From contig NZ_LOKW01000002.1 in assembly GCF_002211305.1 (NCBI RefSeq), positions 1 to 64,000 on the forward strand: a DNA stretch of 64,000 nucleotides. Reading direction: 5' to 3'. Below the pieces are notes generated by a model. It worked only from the letters and a program-made list of their open reading frames with translations, was not told where the DNA came from and ran no database searches. Shown here piece by piece: positions 26,536 to 35,205 of this stretch (the first letter of the stretch is position 1; every line of letters begins with the position of its first letter). Source of the stretch: Rhizobium sp. R634 (GTDB lineage: Bacteria > Pseudomonadota > Alphaproteobacteria > Rhizobiales > Rhizobiaceae). A program made the translations under genes and the position numbers.

Positions 26536-27318
26536 ATGATGGGCAACCGCCTGCAGGGCAAGAACATCCTGATAACGGGCGCTGCGCAGGGTATCGGTCT
26601 TGCGATCGCGAAGGCGTTCATCAGCGAGAATGCGGCCGTCTATCTCGTCGACCGCGATGCGGCGCTGCTGGCCCGGGCAGCGGCGGACCTCGCGAGCACC
26701 GGCGCCCGGGTCGGCTATCTGCCGGCCGATATCACCGATGCCGGAACGATCAGGCTGGCGGTTGCCGAGGCGAATGAGGAGATCGGTCCGCTGAACGGGC
26801 TCGTCAACAATGCCGGGGTCAACGTCTTCGCCGAACCGCTCGCCACGACGGATGAAGAGTGGAGCCGCTGCTTCGACGTCAACCTCAAGGGCGCATGGAA
26901 TTGCTGCAAGGCGGTGCTGCCCGGCCTGATCGAACGGGGCGGCGGCGTCATCCTCAATATCGCTTCCACGCACGCCTTCACCATCATTCCGCACACCTTC
27001 CCTTATCCGCTGGCGAAACATGCGCTGCTCGGCATGACGAAATCCCTGGGCCTGGAATATGCGGCCCGCAATATCCGGGTGAATGCGCTGGCGCCGGGCT
27101 ATGTCTCGACGCAGAAGGTGATCGATTACTGGAACAGCTTCCCCGATCCCGAAGCGGCCAAGGCCGAGACGATGAAGCTGCATCCCGGCGGGCGGATCGC
27201 AACGCCGGAGGAGATCGCCATGGCGGCGGTGTTCATGATTTCCGATGAGTGCCCTTTCATGAACGCCACCTGCCTGACGATCGACGGCGGCCTCAGCGTG
27301 CTGCAGCATGCGGTCTGA
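26536..27318 (+). CDS. SDR sugar 1-dehydrogenase (probable galactose/arabinose)
   Basis: Short-chain dehydrogenase of 260 residues: TGAAQGIG, NNAGVN, catalytic serine in NIASTHAF and YPLAK, and a C-terminal TCLTIDGGLSVL. GGGAGGAGAG lies directly before two consecutive ATGs (26536 and 26539). Placed after an arabinose-type importer and an epimerase, and opposite dgoD, it most likely oxidises D-galactose and/or L-arabinose at C1 to the lactone. This is inferred from context and resemblance to such rhizobial enzymes, not from a diagnostic residue. Confidence 0.83.
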   Translation: MMGNRLQGKNILITGAAQGIGLAIAKAFISENAAVYLVDRDAALLARAAADLASTGARVGYLPADITDAGTIRLAVAEANEEIGPLNGLVNNAGVNVFAEPLATTDEEWSRCFDVNLKGAWNCCKAVLPGLIERGGGVILNIASTHAFTIIPHTFPYPLAKHALLGMTKSLGLEYAARNIRVNALAPGYVSTQKVIDYWNSFPDPEAAKAETMKLHPGGRIATPEEIAMAAVFMISDECPFMNATCLTIDGGLSVLQHAV

Positions 27319-27465
27319 GCGGCATTGCCGGCAGGATTTTTACAAGCCTGTCGTCTTCTGCCGATAGAGCGTTATATTGCCTGTCGGGAAGGCTAACCTG
27401 ATCTCCCGCAGGCTTGGAGCGGCGCCGCCGCTGCCTGAAAGCTCAACCGAAAACAGGAGGACGGC

Positions 27466-27897
27466 ATGCAGATCAATCGTACGGCTTCGGCCCATTGGGC
27501 CGGTGGACTCAAGGACGGCAAAGGCCTGATCTCGACGCAGAGCGGCGCGCTGAAGGACTATCCCTACGGCTTTGCAAGCCGTTTCGAAGGCATTCCCGGC
27601 ACCAATCCGGAAGAGCTGATCGGCGCTGCCCATGCCGGCTGCTTCACCATGGCGCTTTCGTTGATCCTCGGCGAAGCCGGCTTCACCGCCGAGCATATGG
27701 AAACCTCCGCCAAGGTGACGCTTGAAAGCGTCGAGGGCGGTTTTGCCATCACCGCCATCCATCTTTCGCTCTCCGGCCGCGTCCCCGGCGCCGATCAGGC
27801 GACCTTCACCGAACTCGCCAACAAGGCGAAGGCCGGCTGCCCGATTTCCAAGGCGCTCGCCGCCGTTCCGATCACGCTCGACGTCAAGCTCGCCTGA
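27466..27897 (+). CDS. OsmC/Ohr-family peroxidase
   Basis: Thiol-dependent hydroperoxide reductase of 143 residues, of the OsmC type. The peroxidatic cysteine is in AAHAGCFTMALS (about residue 60) and the resolving cysteine in KAGCPISKAL near residue 125. ACAGGAGGACGGC gives a strong ribosome site. It removes organic hydroperoxides in the cytoplasm, independent of the sugar genes. The 147 bases upstream would hold its promoter. Confidence 0.92.
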   Translation: MQINRTASAHWAGGLKDGKGLISTQSGALKDYPYGFASRFEGIPGTNPEELIGAAHAGCFTMALSLILGEAGFTAEHMETSAKVTLESVEGGFAITAIHLSLSGRVPGADQATFTELANKAKAGCPISKALAAVPITLDVKLA

Positions 27898-27918
27898 TTT
27901 TCGCTGCCGACGAGGAGT

Positions 27919-27952
27919 GCCGCGCGCTTCCGCGTCGCGGCCCTTTCGTTTT
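27919..27952 (+). terminator. Possible terminator after OsmC gene
   Basis: GCCGCG (27919-27924) pairs with CGCGGC (27936-27941), followed by CCTTTCGTTTT. The stem is short and the T-run is interrupted, so termination strength is uncertain. Confidence 0.4.
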
Positions 27953-28077
27953 CTCCGGCGCATCGATATCTTTTCCGAAATAGCCGTGGTCAATGGGCCG
28001 GGGGAATTGCCTTGACAGCACCCTTCGCGCTCTTGCGGCCTCATCCCTCGAGATTGACAAATGACGTCTGATATTTT

Positions 28078-28109
28078 ACGACTGACGAAATTCAAAAATC
28101 GTCAGTCGT
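28078..28109. promoter_or_regulatory. Candidate TetR operator upstream of tetR-RND operon
   Basis: ACGACTGACGA (28078-28088) and TCGTCAGTCGT (28099-28109) form a perfect 11-base inverted repeat with a ten-base AT-rich spacer, 20 bases before the TetR start. A TTGACA lies at 28054-28059, so the left arm would overlap the -10 region. Autorepression of the regulator and efflux genes is expected. Confidence 0.7.
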
Positions 28110-28129
28110 AACTCGAGGCATCGAAACTC

Positions 28130-28738
28130 ATGAACGACATTGCGGAAAATACGCTCGACGTCACGCGGCAGGAGAATGTGACCCGCATTCTCGACGCGGC
28201 CGAGCGGCTGTTCCGTCACTACGGTTACAGCAAGACGACGGTGGCCGACATTGCACGCGATCTCGGCATGTCGCCGGCCAATATTTATCGCTTCTTCGCT
28301 TCCAAGGTGGAGATCCACCAGGCGCTCTGCGGGCGCATGCTCGCCACCGCGTATCAGATCGCCTACGATATCCGCCATCAGCCGATCAGCGCCGCCGAGC
28401 GTTTGCGCCTTTACGTCAAGACACAGCATCAGCTGACGCTGGATCTGATGCTCGACGAGATGAAGGTGCACGAGATGATCATCGTCGCGATCGAGCGCGA
28501 CTGGCACGTCATCGAGAAACATATCGATCGCGTCCATGATCTCATTGCCGAAATCATCGCGGAAGGCATTGCAGCCGGCGAATTCGCCAAGCAGGACCCG
28601 GTCGTGGCCTCGCGCTGCTTCGGCGCGGCGACCATCAATCTCTGCCATCCGCAAATGGTCGCGCAGTGTCTTGCGAAAACCAACCGTGCAAGCGTCGACG
28701 AACTGATCGATTACGTGATCAGGGCGCTGAAGAAATAA
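28130..28738 (+). CDS. TetR-family repressor of RND efflux operon
   Basis: Regulator of 202 residues. The N-terminal helix-turn-helix is TVADIARDLGMSPANIYRFFASK, followed by a helical ligand-binding domain. It is the first gene of a set with a membrane fusion protein (51 bases downstream) and an RND pump. Toxic pump substrates probably relieve repression at the inverted repeat directly upstream. The ligand is unknown. Confidence 0.92.
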   Translation: MNDIAENTLDVTRQENVTRILDAAERLFRHYGYSKTTVADIARDLGMSPANIYRFFASKVEIHQALCGRMLATAYQIAYDIRHQPISAAERLRLYVKTQHQLTLDLMLDEMKVHEMIIVAIERDWHVIEKHIDRVHDLIAEIIAEGIAAGEFAKQDPVVASRCFGAATINLCHPQMVAQCLAKTNRASVDELIDYVIRALKK

Positions 28739-28788
28739 CGAGCGGCAGCCGCCGCCGGAAACCCCAAAACGATCCAGGAGTGCGGAAG

Positions 28789-29928
28789 ATGTTTTCGCTC
28801 AAGACCCTCAGCAACCGCATGCCGTCCGCCGCAAGCCTCGCGCTCGTCGGCGCCATCGGCATTGGCCTTTCGGCCTGCTCGGAAGAAAAAGCTGAGGTCA
28901 AGGAGGTTATCCGGCCGGTGAAGGTCGTCGAGATCGCCAAGGCCGACGATACGCGCAAGCTCGACTATTCCGGCTCGGTCAAGGCGCGCACGGAGATGAA
29001 CCTCGGCTTCCGCGTCGCGGGCAAGATCACCGAGCGGCTCGTCGATATCGGCGACCGGGTGAGCCCGGGGGATGTCCTTGCCCGGGTCGACGCGACGGAT
29101 TACCAGTTGGCGGTCAAGACGGCGGAGGCCAATCTCGCTGCGGCCGAACGCGGCGTCGAAACCGCCGATCTCGCCAATAAGCGCGCAGAGCAGCTCTTCG
29201 ACAAGAGCGTCGCCCCCAAGTCGCAGCTCGAACAGGCCGCACTCAGCCACGACCAGGCGATCTCGCAGCGCGATGCCGCGCTTTCGGCGCTCGATCAGGT
29301 GAAGAACCAGGTGAGCTATACCGAGCTCAAGGCCGGTCAGACCGGCATCGTCACATCGATCAATGCCGATATCGGCCAGGTGGTCGGCTCCGGCAGCCCC
29401 GTCGTTACCGTCGCCGTCGACGGCGAGAAGGAAGTGCAGATTGCGGTTCCGGAAAACGACATTGCCGAGTTCAAGCCGGGCAAGACTGTTAAGGCCAGTT
29501 TCTGGGCGGACGACAGGCTGGTGCTCGACGGCAAGGTGCGGGAGGTCTCCGGCAGCGCCGATCAGCAGTCGCGCACCTTTGCGGTGCGGGTGAGCTTGCC
29601 GAACGACCCGCGCATATTGCTCGGCATGACGGCAACGATCGAGGCCGACATCGACAATGGCGAAAGCTATATCTCGATCCCGCTCAGCGCGCTGGCGGAG
29701 AAAGACGGCAAGCAGATGGTCTGGACCGTCGACCGCGACACGGCAACCGTGCACGGCCGCGATATCAAGGTTGCCGATTTCACCGGCGACGGCGTGCATG
29801 TGACCGAGGGCCTCGATACCGGCGATCTCGTCGTTGCCGCCGGCACCCAGTTCATGAGCGAAAACCTGAAGGTGAAGGTGCCGGACCAGCAGTCGGCCCT
29901 GGCCAAGACGGATCAGACGGTCCGTTAA
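28789..29928 (+). CDS. RND efflux membrane fusion protein (lipoprotein)
   Basis: Periplasmic adaptor of 379 residues. The N-terminal signal ends in a lipobox (GLSAC), so the protein should be lipid-anchored in the inner membrane. Barrel/lipoyl half-motifs flank a coiled-coil hairpin (FRVAGKITERLVDIGDRVSPGD... and ELKAGQTGIVTSINADIGQ). The ATG at 28789 has GGAG eight bases upstream. It links the pump encoded 25 bases downstream to an outer-membrane channel, whose gene is not in this window. Confidence 0.92.
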   Translation: MFSLKTLSNRMPSAASLALVGAIGIGLSACSEEKAEVKEVIRPVKVVEIAKADDTRKLDYSGSVKARTEMNLGFRVAGKITERLVDIGDRVSPGDVLARVDATDYQLAVKTAEANLAAAERGVETADLANKRAEQLFDKSVAPKSQLEQAALSHDQAISQRDAALSALDQVKNQVSYTELKAGQTGIVTSINADIGQVVGSGSPVVTVAVDGEKEVQIAVPENDIAEFKPGKTVKASFWADDRLVLDGKVREVSGSADQQSRTFAVRVSLPNDPRILLGMTATIEADIDNGESYISIPLSALAEKDGKQMVWTVDRDTATVHGRDIKVADFTGDGVHVTEGLDTGDLVVAAGTQFMSENLKVKVPDQQSALAKTDQTVR

Positions 29929-29953
29929 GCGCGCCGTGAAAGGGAACAGGACC

Positions 29954-32900
29954 ATGAACGCCACCACCGAGAAGCGGCCCTTCAATCTGTCGCGCTGGGC
30001 GATCGCCCACCCGAGCATCGCCCGCTTCCTCTTCGGGCTGATCATCATCACCGGCGTGCTCGGCCTGATGCGCATGGGCCAGCGCGAGGATCCCGAATTC
30101 ACCTTCCGCGTCATGGTCGTCCAGGCGCTCTGGCCGGGCGCCTCCATCCAGGAGATGGAAGATCAGGTCGTCAACAAGATCGAGCGCAAGCTGCAGGAAA
30201 CCCCGCATCTCGACTGGGTCAAATCCTATACCCGGGCGGGCAGCGCGATCATCACCCTGCAGGTACAGGGTGACACGAATTCGCAGGAAGTGGCGGATGC
30301 CTTCTACCAGGTGCGCAAGAAGGTCGGCGACATCTCCAGCGAGCTGCCGCAGGGTCTGCTCGGCCCCTATTTCAACGACGAGTTCGGCGATACCTTCATC
30401 ACGCTGCATTCGATCAGCGGCGAGGGCTATTCCTATCCGGAACTGAAGAAATTCGCGATCCAGGCGCGCGACATGCTCTTGACGACGCCGGGCGTCGAGA
30501 AGGCCGTCATCATCGGCGACCAGCCGGAGAAGATCTATATCGACGTCTCGTCCAAGTCGCTCGCCGAGCGAGGTCTCACGATCCTCGACCTGCAGAATGC
30601 CATCAAGGGCCAGAACAATGTCGATCCGGCAGGCTCGGTCGACACCGGCCTGCGCTCGGTGCGTATTTCGGTCGAAGGCGACGTGAAGAAGGCGGCCGAT
30701 ATCCGTGAGCTGCGCCTTCGCGCCGGCGGCCAGGTAACGCGGCTTGGCGATATCGCCACCGTCAGTTCCGGGCTCGAGGACCCCTATCAGCGCAAGTACC
30801 GTTTCAACGGTCACGAAAGCGTTCAGGTCGGTGTCGTCATGGCCAAGGGCTTCAACGTCACCGATGTCGGCAAGGATGTCGAGGCGACCTACAAGCGCTT
30901 CGAGGAGGCGCTGCCCTATGGCGTGGCGGTCGACCAGATCGCCAACCAGCCCGACGTGGTGACGGATGCGATCAGCGAATTCATGCATGCGCTCGGCGAA
31001 GCCCTCGTCATCGTGCTCGTCGTCTCGTTCCTGTCGATCGGCTGGCGCTCGGGCCTCGTCATCGCCATTGCCATCCCGCTGGTGCTCGCCGCCACCTTCG
31101 CGCTGATGTACGAACTCGGCATCGACTTGCAGCGCATTTCGCTCGGCGCGCTCATCATCGCCCTCGGCCTGCTCGTCGACGATGCAATGATCGTCGTCGA
31201 GATGATGGAGCGAAAGCTGGAGGAGGGGCTGGTCAAGGTGGAGGCGGCGAGCTTCGCCTATTCCTCGACCGCCTTCCCGATGCTGACGGGCACGCTGATC
31301 ACCACGGCGGGCTTCATTCCCGTCGGCTTCGCCGCATCGACGGCCGGCGAATATGTGCGTTCGCTGTTTTACGTCGTCGGCATCGCGCTGGTGACCTCGT
31401 GGTTCGTCGCGGTCTATTTCACGCCGTGGCTCGGTTACATGATCCTCAAGCAGCGCCATCACGCCGGCGAGCATCATGACGCCTTCGACACGAGTTTCTA
31501 CCGCCGGCTGCGCGGCACGGTCGCGTGGGCGGTTCGCCATCGCGTCATCGTGCTGCTCCTGACGCTCGGCACCTTCGTCACCAGTCTCTGGGCCTTCCAG
31601 TTCATTCCGCAGAATTTCTTCCCGCAATCCTCGCGGCCGGAAATTCTCGTCGATCTCTGGCTGCCCGAGGGCACCAGCATCAAGGAAGTCGAAGTGCAGG
31701 CAAAGGCGCTCGAAGCCAAGATGATGGACGATCCCGACAAGAAGTTCATCGCCACCTATATCGGCGAAGGCGCACCGCGCTTCTTCCTGCCGCTCGATCA
31801 GCAACTGCGTAATCCGAATTTCGCCCAGCTTCTCGTCATGGCCAATGACGAGCCGGCGCGCGAACGGCTGATCGTCAAGCTGCGCACGATTCTTGCAGAA
31901 GACTTCCCCGAAATCCGGGGCAAGGTCGATCGCCTGTTCCTCGGGCCCCCGACCGGTTGGCCTGTGCAGATGCGTGTCATGGGACCTGACCGCCAGGAAG
32001 TGCGCGAGATCGCCGATCAGGTGAAGGCGCGGTTTGAGGCCAATCCGATGCTCGGCGCCATCCATGACGACTGGCTGGAACAGGTGCCGGCGATGAAGCT
32101 GGTGATCGATCAGGACCGCGCCCGGGCGCTCGGCGTCACCTCGCAGCGGGTGCGCCAGATGCTGCAGACCGCCATGTCCGGCGCGCCGCTCGACGATTTC
32201 CGCGACGGCGAGGAGACGGTCTCGATCGTCGCCCGCGAACCGGATTCCAGCCGCTCGCTGCTGTCGGCGGTCAATTCCGTCTATGTCCCGACGGATTTCG
32301 GCGGCTTCGTGCCGGTCTCGCAGGTCGCCAAGGTCGTGCCCGTCATGGAGCAGGGCATCGAATGGCGACGCGACAGACTGCCGACCATCACCGTGCGCGC
32401 CACACTGCCCGACGGCGTACAGCCGAACGACGTGGTCATGAAGATGTATGCCGACATGAAGGACCTGCGCGACAGCCTGCCGGCCGGCTACAAGGTCGAG
32501 ATCCAGGGCGGCGCCGAAGATGCGGCCGAAAGCCAGATGTCGATCGCCGCCAAGGCGCCGATCATGCTCGCCGTCATCATCGTGCTGCTGATGGTGCAGC
32601 TGCAGCATTTCGGCAAGGCGATGCTGGTGCTCGCCACCGGCCCGCTCGGCATCATCGGTGCGGCGGCCGCCCTGCTGATCAGCGGCGCACCTTTCGGCTT
32701 CGTGGCGATCCTCGGCGTCATCGCGCTGCTCGGCATCATCATGCGCAACTCGATCATCCTGGTCGATCAGATCGATCAGGATATCAAGGCCGGCATGCAC
32801 CGGCAGGAGGCGATCGTCGGCGCGGCCGTGCGGCGTTTCCGGCCGATCATGCTGACGGCGCTGACCGCCGTGCTGGCGCTGATCCCGATCTCGCGCGGTG

Positions 32901-33097
32901 TCTTCTGGGGTCCGCTCGCCTACGCGATGATGGGTGGCATCCTCGTTGCGACAGTGCTCACCATTCTGGTTCTACCCGCCGGTTACGCCCTTTTCTTCGG
33001 CCGCGAGCCGAAGACAAAGGACGAGCCAGGCCGGGATGCCGACGCCATCCAGGAAGAGGCGGATGCCAGACATCCGCCGGCGTTGGCAGCCGAGTGA
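29954..33097 (+). CDS. RND-family efflux pump, inner-membrane transporter
   Basis: Proton-driven exporter of 1047 residues in the AcrB/HAE superfamily, with two periplasmic porter repeats and two sets of membrane helices. The proton-relay aspartates appear in GLLVDDAMIVVEMMERKL (TM4), with a partner region in the second half (IALLGIIMRNSIILVDQID). The opening QREDPEFTFRVMVVQALWPGAS is typical of the subgroup close to VexF/AcrB-like heavy pumps. The ATG at 29954 (ACAGGACC upstream) is preferred over a GTG at 29936. Substrates are probably drugs, flavonoids or other hydrophobic compounds. Confidence 0.92.
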   Translation: MNATTEKRPFNLSRWAIAHPSIARFLFGLIIITGVLGLMRMGQREDPEFTFRVMVVQALWPGASIQEMEDQVVNKIERKLQETPHLDWVKSYTRAGSAIITLQVQGDTNSQEVADAFYQVRKKVGDISSELPQGLLGPYFNDEFGDTFITLHSISGEGYSYPELKKFAIQARDMLLTTPGVEKAVIIGDQPEKIYIDVSSKSLAERGLTILDLQNAIKGQNNVDPAGSVDTGLRSVRISVEGDVKKAADIRELRLRAGGQVTRLGDIATVSSGLEDPYQRKYRFNGHESVQVGVVMAKGFNVTDVGKDVEATYKRFEEALPYGVAVDQIANQPDVVTDAISEFMHALGEALVIVLVVSFLSIGWRSGLVIAIAIPLVLAATFALMYELGIDLQRISLGALIIALGLLVDDAMIVVEMMERKLEEGLVKVEAASFAYSSTAFPMLTGTLITTAGFIPVGFAASTAGEYVRSLFYVVGIALVTSWFVAVYFTPWLGYMILKQRHHAGEHHDAFDTSFYRRLRGTVAWAVRHRVIVLLLTLGTFVTSLWAFQFIPQNFFPQSSRPEILVDLWLPEGTSIKEVEVQAKALEAKMMDDPDKKFIATYIGEGAPRFFLPLDQQLRNPNFAQLLVMANDEPARERLIVKLRTILAEDFPEIRGKVDRLFLGPPTGWPVQMRVMGPDRQEVREIADQVKARFEANPMLGAIHDDWLEQVPAMKLVIDQDRARALGVTSQRVRQMLQTAMSGAPLDDFRDGEETVSIVAREPDSSRSLLSAVNSVYVPTDFGGFVPVSQVAKVVPVMEQGIEWRRDRLPTITVRATLPDGVQPNDVVMKMYADMKDLRDSLPAGYKVEIQGGAEDAAESQMSIAAKAPIMLAVIIVLLMVQLQHFGKAMLVLATGPLGIIGAAAALLISGAPFGFVAILGVIALLGIIMRNSIILVDQIDQDIKAGMHRQEAIVGAAVRRFRPIMLTALTAVLALIPISRGVFWGPLAYAMMGGILVATVLTILVLPAGYALFFGREPKTKDEPGRDADAIQEEADARHPPALAAE

Positions 33098-33100
33098 AGG

Positions 33101-33126
33101 CGGCGCGGCGAAAGCCGCGCCGTTTT
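33101..33126 (+). terminator. Rho-independent terminator of RND operon
   Basis: CGGCGCGGC (33101-33109) pairs perfectly with GCCGCGCCG (33114-33122) around a GAAA tetraloop and is followed by TTTTCCTTT, four bases after the pump stop codon. Confidence 0.85.
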
Positions 33127-33294
33127 CCTTTCAAGCCGGGGACCTTCGTTAGAATGTGTCGCCGTGGACTGTCCTCGCGGTCCACCTTCTCTTAACGCGC
33201 CGATTCCCTTGCTCTCTCGAAGAAGCTAAGCTGTTGGGGAATGCCGAGGAACCAGCCGCGATCCCGGCCATTCAATGACGGGGAGGATGCGACC

Positions 33295-35205
33295 ATGGCC
33301 GATTATCGTCTGGAAACAAGCTGGCACCCGGTCGAAGGCAGTTTCGGGCGCTTGACCTTCACGCTCTTCAATCTTTCGGCCGAGCCTCTGTCCGGCTTCT
33401 CGCTCGCCTATACGTCGGAGACGCGGGTTGCCGACAAGCATGTCTGCGACGGCGGCAGCCTCAAGCGGCAGGTCGCGCATTTCCATGAATTCCTGCCGCT
33501 CGAGGGGTTAAGCGTGCGGCCCGGCGGGCATTGGCGGTTTACGGTCGAGGGGCTGACCAGAGAGCCGAAACATATAACGGCCGGCGTCAAATCGGCCTAT
33601 CTGACGCTTGGCGACGGGCGCCATGTCCCCGTCGGGTTCGGCGATCTCATTCTCGAAGGCCGGGACGGCGGCGCGGCGGCGCCGCTGCTGCCGGTGGGCC
33701 AAGTCCAGGAACCCTATTCGCTGCTGCCCTGGCCGCTTTCGCTCGGGCTGAAGGCGGGAGAGCTGCCGGTCGTCCTTTATCCGGCCGAGCGGACGCGGCC
33801 GGATGCGATCAGGACGCTTTCCCTGGTTCTTGCGCTTTACCAGCGGCTCTATCCTGCCGACAACGCGCCGTTTTCGCTGAGCGCCATCAAAAGCGGGCGC
33901 GCCATTCGTTTCGCCACCGAATCGTCGATCGCAGCCTTTGCCTACGAGCTGCGTTTCACCGCCCATGAGATCGTGCTGTCGAGCGCGGATGAAGCGGGGC
34001 GGCAATATGCGCTGATTAGCCTGGCACAGCTGCTGCACGGCGCCCGCGCCGATCGCGAGCACTTCAAATTTCCGAATTTCGGCAACATCGCCGACCAGCC
34101 GCGTTACGACTGGCGCGGCTGCCATCTCGATGTCGCCAGGCAGTTCTATCCGGTGGTCGACATCAAGCGGCTGATCGATATTCTCGCCTGGAACAAGCTC
34201 AATGTCTTCCATTGGCACCTGACCGACGACGAGGCCTGGCGGCTGGAGATCAGGGCCTATCCTGCGCTGACTGAGATCGGCGCGCGGCGCGGGCCGGACG
34301 AGGTGCTGGTGCCGCAGCTCGGCGACGGAGCCGAGCCCCGCGCCGGCCATTACACCCAGGACGACGTCAGGCGGATCGTCGCGCATGCCGCTTCTCTGCA
34401 TATCGACGTGGTGCCGGAAATCGACGTTCCCGGCCACAGCACCGCGACGCTGTTCTCGCTGCCCGAGCTTGTCGACGGGCAGGAGGCGCCGGAGAGCTAT
34501 CGGGCGGTGCAGGGTTATCCGAACAACGCCCTCAATCCGGCGGTCGAATTCACCTATGAGTTCCTCGGCAAGGTGTTCGATGAGATTGTGGCGCTGTTTC
34601 CCGGCGACTACATCCATATCGGCGGCGACGAGGTGGCGCAGCGCGCCTGGCTTTCCTCGCCGCTCTGCAAGGCATTGATGAAGCGGGAGAAGCTTTCCGG
34701 TACGGCGGAATTGCAATCCTATTTTCTCAAGCGCGTCAAAGCGCTGCTGTCGGAGCGCGGCAAGAAGCTCGCCGGCTGGAACGAGGTCTCGCATGGCGGC
34801 GGCGTCGATCGTGACGGCACGCTGTTGATGGCCTGGGAGAAGCCCGCCGTCGGCATCGAGCTGGCGCAGCAGGGCTACGACGTGGTGATGACGCCGGGCC
34901 AAGCCTATTATCTCGATATGGCGCAGGCCGAAGCCTGGGACGAGCCCGGAGCGGCATGGGCCGGTTATGCGCCGCCGGAACATAGCTATGCTTACGAGGC
35001 CGCCGGCGAATTGCCGGAGGTGCTGCAGGAAAAGGTGCGCGGCATCCAGGCCTGCATCTGGACTGAAAATTTCATCTCGCGCGCCTATTTCAACCGGCTG
35101 GTTTTCCCGCGCCTTCCTGCCGTCGCCGAAGCCGCCTGGACGCCCTTGGAGCGTAAGGACTGGGATCGTTTCGCGGCGATCGTGCGGATGTGGCCTAGGC
35201 TTTAG
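33295..35205 (+). CDS. GH20 beta-N-acetylhexosaminidase
   Basis: Exo-acting glycosidase of about 636 residues that releases terminal GlcNAc or GalNAc. An N-terminal CHB_HEX-like domain (about 1-130) precedes a GH20b domain and a TIM barrel. The catalytic pair is D445-E446 in YIHIGGDEVAQRAW, with the family HWHLTDDEAWR motif earlier. No signal peptide is seen, so it probably acts on imported chitooligosaccharides or glycans. ATG 33295 has GGGAGGA seven bases upstream, and an in-frame start at 33241 lacks one. Its stop shares bases with the stop of the convergent ROK gene. Confidence 0.93.
   Translation: MADYRLETSWHPVEGSFGRLTFTLFNLSAEPLSGFSLAYTSETRVADKHVCDGGSLKRQVAHFHEFLPLEGLSVRPGGHWRFTVEGLTREPKHITAGVKSAYLTLGDGRHVPVGFGDLILEGRDGGAAAPLLPVGQVQEPYSLLPWPLSLGLKAGELPVVLYPAERTRPDAIRTLSLVLALYQRLYPADNAPFSLSAIKSGRAIRFATESSIAAFAYELRFTAHEIVLSSADEAGRQYALISLAQLLHGARADREHFKFPNFGNIADQPRYDWRGCHLDVARQFYPVVDIKRLIDILAWNKLNVFHWHLTDDEAWRLEIRAYPALTEIGARRGPDEVLVPQLGDGAEPRAGHYTQDDVRRIVAHAASLHIDVVPEIDVPGHSTATLFSLPELVDGQEAPESYRAVQGYPNNALNPAVEFTYEFLGKVFDEIVALFPGDYIHIGGDEVAQRAWLSSPLCKALMKREKLSGTAELQSYFLKRVKALLSERGKKLAGWNEVSHGGGVDRDGTLLMAWEKPAVGIELAQQGYDVVMTPGQAYYLDMAQAEAWDEPGAAWAGYAPPEHSYAYEAAGELPEVLQEKVRGIQACIWTENFISRAYFNRLVFPRLPAVAEAAWTPLERKDWDRFAAIVRMWPRL

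Noticed and set aside
29852..32800. 982-codon open frame on the minus strand
   Set aside because: Exact antisense shadow of the RND pump; composition is histidine/aspartate/arginine-rich nonsense with no domain.
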